A stretch of DNA of 7,299 nucleotides from Odoribacteraceae bacterium (GTDB lineage: Bacteria; Bacteroidota; Bacteroidia; Bacteroidales; Marinifilaceae): assembly GCA_031267995.1 (NCBI GenBank), contig JAIRXZ010000015.1:1-7299 (forward strand), given 5' to 3'. Shown in pieces: positions 1 to 7,299 of the stretch. A model generated the notes under the pieces. That model saw only the letters and a program-made list of their open reading frames with translations. It was not told where the DNA came from and ran no database searches. The translations under genes were made by a program, and so were the position numbers. Positions within the stretch are counted from its first letter, which is position 1. The number at the start of each line of letters is the position of its first letter.

Positions 1-18
1 GCCGCGGTTTCCGGGAAC

Positions 19-39
19 AAAACCCCGGTCGGGGTTTTT
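19..39. terminator. Intrinsic terminator-like hairpin, possibly bidirectional
   Basis: An 8-bp perfect stem (AAAACCCC, 19-26, with GGGGTTTT, 31-38) closes a GGTC tetraloop and ends in five T on the plus strand (35-39). The mirrored A/T flanks give four T on the minus strand as well, so it could work in both directions. It would suit a plus-strand gene left of the window, minus-strand transcription leaving the lipoprotein gene, or both. Confidence 0.55.
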
Positions 40-117
40 CTCCCGCGTCCGCGCGGAAAGTTTCATCGCGGGTGATAAGCGTGCCGCGAGAGGCGGTAAA
101 CGCGCCGGTGGCGCCCT

Positions 118-147
118 TGCCACCAACGGGGGTGGCAGTGTTTTTTT
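118..147 (+). terminator. Intrinsic terminator-like hairpin, plus strand
   Basis: A 7-bp stem (TGCCACC, 118-124, with GGTGGCA, 131-137) and 6-nt loop are followed by GTG and then seven T (141-147). A second small GC hairpin (GCGCC-GGT-GGCGC, 102-114) sits just before it. The three-base gap before the T-run is slightly unfavourable. It would end transcription of a plus-strand gene lying left of the window; no such gene is visible. Confidence 0.45.
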
Positions 148-323
148 CGCCGGTGTGCTTTTCATGTTCGTCAGTTATTAAAGGTGATGAGAGGGAGGCA
201 CGCGGCCATTGACCGGCGCGGACGATCATCACGCCCCCGGTGGCTGCCGCACCACCGTTGTAGCGTTCCTCCCGTCTCCCCGCGATCATCACCGTATGTC
301 CCTCTCGTTTGATCATTGTCTTT

Positions 324-464
324 TTATTTTTGTTTTAGCTCTTTTTGCATATACTCCAAAGTCGGGTGTTGTAGTAAATTGTATTTTCCCAGCCGTCTAA
401 GAAATATTTGGTCTGTATTCTCGTGCTGTATCTGTTTTATAGAGTAGTCATCCTTATCAATCAC
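324..464 (-). CDS. Possible small protein of 46 residues, overlapping the lipoprotein stop
   Basis: I do not recognise this protein. The frame opens with GTG at 464-462, overlaps the lipoprotein gene's TGA (459-457) by 8 bases and ends at TAA (326-324). The product is charged and rich in Gln, Lys and Leu, with a C-terminal half that looks helical (segments such as FLRRLGKYNLLQ and LEYMQKELKQK). It has no signal peptide or membrane segment. For it: 46 open codons in DNA of only about 35% GC is somewhat unlikely by chance, the composition is protein-like, and the overlap suggests translational coupling. Against it: the start is GTG, there is no ribosome binding site, and an in-frame TAA at 476-474 prevents a longer form. 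It could equally be the end of a decayed gene brought in with the AT-rich segment. Confidence 0.3.
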   Translation of the reverse strand: MIDKDDYSIKQIQHENTDQIFLRRLGKYNLLQHPTLEYMQKELKQK

Positions 465-3400
465 GCTTACACATTACATACGCCGAAAAGCTGGCGCTGG
501 GGATCTTACCACTCCCATAATTAGTACTAATAGCATTGAACCTTGTTCCAAGGAAATCATAGCGGTGACCATATAGAGAACTAGGATTACTGGCACTGTA
601 ATACAGTATTATATAGGTACCGTTTGGTATAAGTGATCCATTTAACCAGTATGCCACATTATAAACGCTAAAATCTACGTCAACGTGGTATCCGGCGGGG
701 CACCTCCCTCTTCCTTGGACATCTGCTAAACTCAGCCATTCCGAGTATGGACCATCCAAATAGTAAAGAGGGGATTCGGCCTGGGTGATGGTATAAAGTA
801 TTTGACCTGTCACCCCGTTAGTGATGTCGATACTGCGTGCAGTGCCCGAGTTGGCGGCTACCGAGATTGTTGCTGTTGATCCGGAGGTTGTCGTGCTCCC
901 CACGATCGTGCTGGTACCGTGAATCTTGAAGACGATGGAACAGGTAGGGGCGGTTTTCGTCACGGTCAATGTCACGGACGTGACGCCGAAACCGATGTCG
1001 CCCGGGTTGTTCACGGAGAGAGTGTAGGCGGGGCGGTTGAAGGTGAAGACCACGGGGGTGGATGCGGTGATGTCTGTCTGCGCGTTGTACCCGGCCTGCA
1101 CGGTGACAGTACTCGCGCTCCACGAGGCAACCGCGTCCCAGGCCAGGACGGGGACGGTTACCGTGACCTGGTCGTTCGTCTTGGGAGCGGTCAGGACGGC
1201 CGAGTTTATTTTGGTACCACTGTCGCCCAGTCGTCCCCACCAGCGGATGTTCGTGTTCGCGGTGAGCGTCACGGTGCTCGCGGCGGTACCGATATCGGTT
1301 CCCGTCACGGGGTCGGAACTGACACTGAAACTCGCCGGGATGACGCGGCTGAAACTGATGGCTTCCGAGTCGTCGGTGACCCCCGCGGGGGTTACCGTTT
1401 GGAAGGTGACGGAGGTTGATTTCGATCCGGCCAAGTCGGTGCTCGATGACGCCGGGGAGAAGGTGACGCTGCCGGCGACAGGCACGGTGGGCGTGGCGGC
1501 GGTGGTTTGATCCTGGTCGGGAGTGACGCTCTCGCTGCCGATCACGCTGGCGTAGTTGGCGTCCGTGGTGAATTTCCAGTTGGCGTTGGTTTGGAAGGTG
1601 ACGGTTTTCGCCAGGCCAAAGTCGTAGGGGTAGTCCGTCGGGTCGTCGATGTCGATGAAGGGGATGGCGCCTTCTCGTTGCACGATCTTGAAAGTCGGGA
1701 GGATGGCCGGGATCGGGTAGAACTCGGGATCGCTCGAGGTGACGTCGATTTCGACCTCGCGGGGGGTGAACGAATCCATGTTGGAGGTCAACGAGAAGTT
1801 GTACGTGAAGGCGGTGCTGACCGGGTGGTAGCCCGATTCGTCCTCTAATTCGAGGAAGGTTTCGTCCGGGTTCTCGGCGAGTTGCCAGGGGGCTTCCGAT
1901 TTAACGGTGAAGGTGTAGTCGCCCGCGGCGGCCGGGTAGGGGTTCGCGAGCGTCGGCTCGAAGAGCATCTCCCGCGCGAGTTGGCGCACGTTGACGGCGC
2001 GGCTGACGCTACCGTTAGTCCCGTCCAGCGTGACCATCACGGAGCCAACGAGGGGGTAACCCGTGTTGTTGACGCCCGGCCAGATGCCGAGGACGTTCCC
2101 GGAGAGGAAGGTGGAGGCGTCACCGGGGAGGCGCGGATCCCAGCCGCTCTCCCACGTCAGGCTGCCCGTGGCGTTGAAGGCGAACGTGGTGCCGCCAAGC
2201 GGGAGGAGCAGGACGTTCTTCGCCATTGCCGGCGTTTTGTAGAAGGTCAGTTCTTCGGGCATGATTTCCAGCGAGAGTTCCGGCTCGCCGAGCTGCTTCA
2301 CGATGATCTTCTTGCGGAGGTTGCCGGCGACGATGTAGAAAAAGTCCTCTCGCTCGTCACCGGCGCCGATGGAGGATGCCGTCAGCGTTAACTTGGCGGT
2401 GACGCCGGGGGCGCCCTCGGCGGGATTAGGGTCGGTGATGGTTAGCCAGGTGGGGCGGTCGGTGACTTTCCAGCCGGTGGGGAAGTCGGTTTTCACGCTC
2501 ATGTTTTTGGCGTAGCCCTCCATGTAAAAGGTGATCTCGCTCTTGTCGACGGCCAGGTGGTACTGGTCGTTGAAGGTGATGTCGTCGAGGCCGCCGCTGT
2601 TCCATTCCGTGATCTGGACGGTGATGTTCGACGGCTCGTGGTCGTAGGCGTCACCGGGAGTAGGCCAGCCGTGGGCGCTGACCCCGATGATCGTCACGGC
2701 GTAGTGGTGGTTGCGCAGGAGGGGGAGGTAGGTGTAGGTGCCGTTGCTCTCCTTCTTGGAAAACTCCACGCGGTAGTAGGTGGGGGTAGTTTTATCCTTG
2801 TAGTAACCACCGATGACGAGGCACGTGTTTTCCTGCCAACCTGCGGTGGGGTGTGCCACGCCGGCTTCTGCCTCGAAGGTGTAGACAGGTGACGATGTGG
2901 CGGTGACCTCGTCGCTCGGGGCGGCGTCAAGCAGGTAATCGATGTACACGCCCGCGGCGACTTTCGCGCTGGCGGGGACGTTCGGGCCGTAGGCCTTGAT
3001 ACCGTCCGTCCGGTCGTCCCACTGGTCGGGGTCGTAGCCATGATAATTGGGCGCGGATGTCTTGACGGCGGGGGCGACAGTTCCCTCGCTGCTATAATTA
3101 TAGAGGCGGACGCTCTCGAGCCAGAAGTCGGTGACATCGTCCGTGTCCACGGCGACGTCTATCTTGGCGATCATCCGCGTCAGGTCGATGTTCGCCGAGC
3201 TGCCGGAACCGACCGTGAAGCTGTTTTTGTAGCCCCACATCGGGACGCGTTCGGCCGTGTACTTGCCCGTGGCGGTCTGCGTGATGTCGGCGAGGACGTC
3301 CTCCCGCGAGACGAGGGGAGGCGGGGCGGTAAAGAGGGTTGCCGGGGGATAGGCGGCGGGGATCATCGCGCGGGCGTTTGCCAGCACCACTATATTATAG

Positions 3401-3861
3401 GTACCATCGGGCAACTTGACGGTAAATTCATTGGAGGAGTTCGGCTTGGTGCCGATGGCGCGGTAGACGAGGTTGTTGTCCGTGGAGAGGTCGAAAAGGA
3501 GCACGTCGACGGCGTCGATCTCCGTCTCGCTCATCGCCCGGGACGGCGGCGGGCCAGGGATGGTAAACGATAGGGTGACGAGGTGCTCGCCGTCGCCAAC
3601 GGTAACGGGATCGCCCTCGCGAACGTTCGTCACGCAGGACGAGGTGAAGGCCAGGATCGCGACCAACGAAAACAGGTGCCTTATACTTAAGGTGTGTTTG
3701 GGGTTCGCGCATGAAAAAAGGCGGGCTACTATATAAGGTATGGTCGCTCGCCCGCGGCGGGAACGTTGCCCGTCACACCGGCTTTCCGGTAATCTTGTAT
3801 TTTCTTGCTGTCTCCCCGCGTGATAACAGGGGGTAGTTTCTTTCGTGTTCACTTGTTTCAT
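457..3861 (-). CDS. Large surface lipoprotein: fimbrillin-like head, BACON-like repeats, short C-terminal module
   Basis: Probable outer-membrane surface adhesin or fimbria-associated lipoprotein; the ligand is unknown. Numbered from ATG 3861 (1,134 residues), a hydrophobic segment at about 60-75 ends in TSSC with the lipidation Cys at 76. Residues about 86-265 resemble the FimA/Mfa fimbrillin N-terminal domain: residues 117-123 (DAVDVLL), the LPDGTYNIVVLANA stretch (150-163), and VPMWG then LTRMIAKIDV (206-236). About 265-425 looks like its second beta domain. BACON-like beta domains follow at about 436-526, 528-628, 632-731 and 733-844, with more divergent Ser/Thr-rich repeats to about 1030; the KQLG and VQREG strand endings are typical. 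The last 100 residues contain GRCPAGYHV (1052-1060) and end in VMCKRD, recalling FISUMP-like tails, with Cys 1054 and 1131 able to pair. The first 59 residues are basic and atypical; a start at ATA 3684-3682 would give a normal MRHLFSL-type signal. The family is fairly sure; the function is inferred. Confidence 0.85.
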   Translation of the reverse strand: MKQVNTKETTPCYHAGRQQENTRLPESRCDGQRSRRGRATIPYIVARLFSCANPKHTLSIRHLFSLVAILAFTSSCVTNVREGDPVTVGDGEHLVTLSFTIPGPPPSRAMSETEIDAVDVLLFDLSTDNNLVYRAIGTKPNSSNEFTVKLPDGTYNIVVLANARAMIPAAYPPATLFTAPPPLVSREDVLADITQTATGKYTAERVPMWGYKNSFTVGSGSSANIDLTRMIAKIDVAVDTDDVTDFWLESVRLYNYSSEGTVAPAVKTSAPNYHGYDPDQWDDRTDGIKAYGPNVPASAKVAAGVYIDYLLDAAPSDEVTATSSPVYTFEAEAGVAHPTAGWQENTCLVIGGYYKDKTTPTYYRVEFSKKESNGTYTYLPLLRNHHYAVTIIGVSAHGWPTPGDAYDHEPSNITVQITEWNSGGLDDITFNDQYHLAVDKSEITFYMEGYAKNMSVKTDFPTGWKVTDRPTWLTITDPNPAEGAPGVTAKLTLTASSIGAGDEREDFFYIVAGNLRKKIIVKQLGEPELSLEIMPEELTFYKTPAMAKNVLLLPLGGTTFAFNATGSLTWESGWDPRLPGDASTFLSGNVLGIWPGVNNTGYPLVGSVMVTLDGTNGSVSRAVNVRQLAREMLFEPTLANPYPAAAGDYTFTVKSEAPWQLAENPDETFLELEDESGYHPVSTAFTYNFSLTSNMDSFTPREVEIDVTSSDPEFYPIPAILPTFKIVQREGAIPFIDIDDPTDYPYDFGLAKTVTFQTNANWKFTTDANYASVIGSESVTPDQDQTTAATPTVPVAGSVTFSPASSSTDLAGSKSTSVTFQTVTPAGVTDDSEAISFSRVIPASFSVSSDPVTGTDIGTAASTVTLTANTNIRWWGRLGDSGTKINSAVLTAPKTNDQVTVTVPVLAWDAVASWSASTVTVQAGYNAQTDITASTPVVFTFNRPAYTLSVNNPGDIGFGVTSVTLTVTKTAPTCSIVFKIHGTSTIVGSTTTSGSTATISVAANSGTARSIDITNGVTGQILYTITQAESPLYYLDGPYSEWLSLADVQGRGRCPAGYHVDVDFSVYNVAYWLNGSLIPNGTYIILYYSASNPSSLYGHRYDFLGTRFNAISTNYGSGKIPSASFSAYVMCKRD
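3714..3755 (-). promoter_or_regulatory. Attenuator-like hairpin in the lipoprotein leader
   Basis: On the minus strand GCGGGC (3755-3750) can pair with GCCCGC (3726-3721) across a 23-nt loop, followed by C and six T (3719-3714). This lies between the predicted promoter and the signal-peptide codons. Seven loop bases, CCTTATA (3738-3732), are perfectly complementary to TATAAGG (3685-3679), which covers the putative ATA start. The loop is long and the stem only 6 bp, so this is a hypothesis. Confidence 0.3.
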
Positions 3862-3868
3862 TAATGTG

Positions 3869-3880
3869 TTATTGTTTCAT
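3869..3880 (-). other. Three-codon micro-ORF (Met-Lys-Gln-stop) in the lipoprotein leader
   Basis: ATG AAA CAA TAA reads at 3880-3869 on the minus strand, directly after an A-run. The same ten bases, AATGAAACAA, occur again 19 nt downstream at 3862-3853, where they form the first codons of the long lipoprotein frame. The repeat could be a small tandem duplication that moved the start into another frame, or a chance recurrence. Confidence 0.25.
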
Positions 3881-3913
3881 TTTTTATCCCGCCACAAATT
3901 TCTTTCAACGGGG

Positions 3914-3944
3914 CAAATATAACTCTCTCGCAAATCAAAAACAA
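3914..3944 (-). promoter_or_regulatory. Bacteroidota-type promoter for the lipoprotein gene
   Basis: On the minus strand TATATTTG (3921-3914) matches the TAnnTTTG -7 box exactly. TTG (3944-3942) lies 20 bp upstream as the -33 element. Transcription would begin near 3908, giving a leader of about 47 nt to ATG 3861 or about 225 nt to the ATA at 3684. A-tracts at 3958-3991 lie just upstream and may act as a curved or UP-like region. Confidence 0.6.
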
Positions 3945-4030
3945 GAGTTAACAGGGGAAAAATGAAAAAAGGGCGGAAAAAAGTTTCAAAAGCAGGAATT
4001 GCGGGGCTGAACAGTGGCATAAAGAGGGTC

Positions 4031-4056
4031 ATTTCGCGAAGCGAAATCGGTTTTTT
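4031..4056 (+). terminator. Orphan terminator-like hairpin upstream of the ATPase promoter
   Basis: ATTTCGC (4031-4037) and GCGAAAT (4041-4047) form a perfect 7-bp stem around a GAA loop, followed by CGG and six T (4051-4056). The orientation suits plus-strand transcription, but no plus-strand gene precedes it. It may insulate the ATPase from antisense transcription of the lipoprotein gene, end a small RNA, or be a protein-binding palindrome. Confidence 0.35.
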
Positions 4057-4110
4057 CTCGCTCATTTAGTGATGTATTTTTCGCGGTCGGTAATGTTTTG
4101 TAACACATGG

Positions 4111-4142
4111 ATTGTGAAATTCGCGTATATAAGCTACTTTTG
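4111..4142 (+). promoter_or_regulatory. Bacteroidota-type promoter for the ATPase gene
   Basis: ATTG (4111-4114) as the -33 element, a 20-bp spacer, then TACTTTTG (4135-4142), an exact TAnnTTTG -7 box. Transcription should start near 4148, only about 14 nt before ATG 4162. This argues against the upstream in-frame GTG/ATG at 4069-4074 as the true start. Confidence 0.65.
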
Positions 4143-4161
4143 CCTGGCAAAAGCGAATAAT

Positions 4162-5340
4162 ATGGAGAGTTTATATGCCTTGCATAACGCGTTGATGAGA
4201 GAGCGAACCCCTGCCATCCGCAGGGGGCTGATGGACGCGGTAGACCCGCAACACCCCCTGATAGTGATCAGGGGCAGTCGCGGCGTGGGCAAAACCCGCT
4301 TCCTGCTGGATTTTTACGAGGAACATTACGCGGATGATGCCGACGTGTTGTACGTGAACGTGAATAATATCTTCCTGGCCAGCGAGGGTTTGTTTAGCTT
4401 TATCGAACGGTTTTACAAGCTGGGAGGGAAGGCGCTGCTGCTGGATCAGGCGCACGAGTATCCCGAATGGGACGAGGAGATGAGGGCGGCGAGGGATCAT
4501 TTCCCGTCGCTGTCGTTCGTGCTGGCGGTGTCGTCGCTGGTGCGGGTGGAGCGGAGTCCCTACCTGCACGGGATAGCGAAGGTTTATGACTTGTACGGCT
4601 TGTCGTTCCGCGAGTTCGTGGAGCTGGAGAGCGGGGAGGAGTTCGCGCCGCTGACGTTCCGGGATATCCTGGATTCGCACGAGGATATCGCGCGGGAGGT
4701 GACCGGCAAGGTGCGCCCGCTGGCGTACATGGGCAATTACCTGACGCGTGGGTATTACCCGGCGTGCCTCGGCACGAAGTTTCACGCCAATTACTTGCTG
4801 GAGCATATCAGCCGGACGATGGATTTTGACGTCCCGTTTCTCCATCACGTGGATCTGAAGTTCCTGTGGAAGTGGAAGGCGCTGCTGTACATGGTGGCCA
4901 CGGAACAAAATCACCGGGCGAATGTCAGCAAGTATAGCCACCACGTGGGCATCTCGCGGGCAATGGTGCTGAATTGCCTGTGCTACCTGAATGACGCGCG
5001 GTTGCTGACGCTGCTGTTCGACAAGGAACAGGAGGATGACGACGAGCCGAGACCAAGCCGCGTGTACGTGCACAATCCCAACGTGCTGCTGGCAATATGC
5101 CCGAAGAGGGCGGACGTGTCGGCAACGAGGAAGAGTTTCTTCCTCAGCCAGGTGATGAGCACGTGCAGCGTGGGGGTTTCGGAGAACGATAATTTTCTCG
5201 TGGACGGGGTTCACGAGGTGTCCGTGCGCGTGGAGGGAGAGAGGCTGTATTCCAAGGATACGTCGATACGGCTGATGGACATGCTGGAACGCGGGAAAGG
5301 ACGTACCATTCCCCTGTGGCTTACCGGATTTTTGTATTAG
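4162..5340 (+). CDS. AAA_14-type ATPase with winged-helix and degenerate C-terminal nuclease-like domain
   Basis: A 392-residue cytoplasmic P-loop ATPase of the AAA_14/DUF4143-like group common as orphan genes in Bacteroidales; the cellular role of the group is not established. In order: Walker A GSRGVGKT at 38-45; Walker B ALLLDQ at 91-96; a sensor-like AVSS at 122-125; the family signature GLSFREF at 146-152; a winged-helix-like segment with NVSKYSHHVGISRAMV at about 254-269; and a C-terminal region from about 344 (NFLVDG, ending IPLWLTGFLY) that corresponds to the PD-(D/E)XK-like tail of relatives. Two family positions look changed: Walker B has Gln where relatives have Glu, and the usual FEIGGK-like motif reads EVSVRVEGER. 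The frame stays open back to 4069, but the promoter position and family-like N-terminus (MESLYALHN) favour ATG 4162. nifJ follows after 33 nt. No Shine-Dalgarno is seen. Confidence 0.88.
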   Translation: MESLYALHNALMRERTPAIRRGLMDAVDPQHPLIVIRGSRGVGKTRFLLDFYEEHYADDADVLYVNVNNIFLASEGLFSFIERFYKLGGKALLLDQAHEYPEWDEEMRAARDHFPSLSFVLAVSSLVRVERSPYLHGIAKVYDLYGLSFREFVELESGEEFAPLTFRDILDSHEDIAREVTGKVRPLAYMGNYLTRGYYPACLGTKFHANYLLEHISRTMDFDVPFLHHVDLKFLWKWKALLYMVATEQNHRANVSKYSHHVGISRAMVLNCLCYLNDARLLTLLFDKEQEDDDEPRPSRVYVHNPNVLLAICPKRADVSATRKSFFLSQVMSTCSVGVSENDNFLVDGVHEVSVRVEGERLYSKDTSIRLMDMLERGKGRTIPLWLTGFLY

Positions 5341-5373
5341 AATAAGAATGATTGATTGTTAATGTTTAAGAAA

Positions 5374-7299
<1,926 letters not shown>

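Larger units (their letters stand above)
1..323. other. GC-rich intergenic region with hairpins and short repeats; no supported gene
   Basis: No convincing gene is visible here. The first 300 bases are about two-thirds GC; composition then falls to about one-third GC from about position 300. The region holds several inverted repeats: 19-38, 102-114, 118-137 and 238-257 (6-bp stem with an 8-nt loop). It also holds a 10-bp direct repeat CGATCATCAC at 223-232 and 283-292, and CGCCGGTG at 103-110 and 148-155. Two overlapping minus-strand frames stay open to the left edge, but their third-codon GC is about the same as the overall GC, unlike the real genes here, so I treat them as non-coding. The density of structure fits a 3' intergenic region between genes that converge across the left edge. 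Confidence 0.6.
3862..4161. other. Divergent intergenic region between lipoprotein and ATPase genes
   Basis: This 300-base gap holds the two divergent promoters, the leader micro-ORF, A-tracts at 3958-3991 and a hairpin at 4031-4047. A 62-codon minus-strand frame (3877-4065) is open here but runs through the lipoprotein promoter and has no recognisable product. I see no further gene. Confidence 0.65.

Noticed and set aside
1..171. Second minus-strand frame open to the left edge, starting MKSTPAKK
   Set aside because: Pro/Ala/Arg-rich translation typical of chance frames in GC-rich DNA, overlapping the hairpins; no family recognised.
2..316. Minus-strand frame open from ATG 316 to the left edge (105 codons), starting 7 nt after the possible small ORF
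   Set aside because: Third-position GC is about 63%, no higher than the region overall, whereas real genes here are strongly GC-biased at that position. The product has no recognisable fold, the frame runs through two terminator-like hairpins, and a second minus-strand frame is also open over the same DNA.
209..400. Plus-strand 63-codon frame with a hydrophobic stretch
   Set aside because: Spans the GC-rich to AT-rich junction; the hydrophobic part comes from T-runs that are Lys/Gln codons on the other strand. No promoter or family similarity.
3711..3975. Near-identical plus-strand words ATGAAAAAAGGCGG (3711-3724) and ATGAAAAAAGGGCGG (3962-3976)
   Set aside because: Short, dominated by an A-run, and differing by an indel; no flanking similarity, so probably chance.
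3877..4065. Minus-strand 62-codon frame in the divergent intergenic region
   Set aside because: Contains the predicted lipoprotein promoter and the hairpin at 4031-4047; the Phe/Pro-rich product is explained by A-tracts read in reverse.
4069..4161. Upstream GTG/ATG start extending the ATPase by about 31 residues
   Set aside because: These codons precede the predicted -7 box (4135-4142) and would not be in the transcript; the extension does not resemble the family N-terminus.
4171..5214. Long minus-strand frame (347 codons) opposite the ATPase gene
   Set aside because: Antisense shadow of a well-supported ATPase; His/Gln/Arg-rich product without recognisable motifs.

Overview
The window looks like a GC-rich member of the Bacteroidota, most likely Bacteroidales. 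Three things point there: a large surface lipoprotein with a fimbrillin-like head and BACON-type repeats, an AAA_14-type ATPase of the kind abundant in gut Bacteroidales, and two promoters matching the Bacteroidota consensus (TTG/TTTG, about 20 bp, TAnnTTTG) with no Shine-Dalgarno sequences. The genus cannot be fixed from sequence alone.

Layout, left to right. Positions 1-323 are GC-rich and appear non-coding, with several hairpins, two of them terminator-like. An AT-rich island at about 300-840 holds a possible 46-residue ORF on the minus strand (324-464) and the 3' end of a large minus-strand gene (457-3861). That gene encodes a roughly 1,075-residue mature lipoprotein: signal peptide with lipidation Cys, fimbrillin-like region, a series of BACON-like beta domains, and a short Cys-containing C-terminal module in AT-rich DNA. 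A divergent intergenic region (3862-4161) carries one promoter for each direction. On the plus strand an AAA_14-type ATPase (4162-5340) is followed 33 nt later by nifJ, pyruvate:ferredoxin/flavodoxin oxidoreductase, from 5374 to the right edge (642 of roughly 1,180 residues visible).

The genes do not form an obvious single pathway. The lipoprotein is probably a surface adhesin or fimbria-associated protein. nifJ is core anaerobic metabolism. The ATPase belongs to a common orphan family and may be co-transcribed with nifJ, because no convincing nifJ promoter or intervening terminator is visible.

I did not find a clear new multi-gene system. The most interesting points are (i) the lipoprotein start: the expected initiator Met is an ATA codon (3684-3682), preceded by a long leader with an attenuator-like hairpin; (ii) the AT-rich replacement-like tail of the lipoprotein and the small ORF overlapping its stop; (iii) an AAA_14 ATPase with a Glu-to-Gln Walker B and an eroded C-terminal nuclease-like motif; and (iv) a mid-gene switch in leucine codon choice in nifJ. 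All percentages are hand counts.
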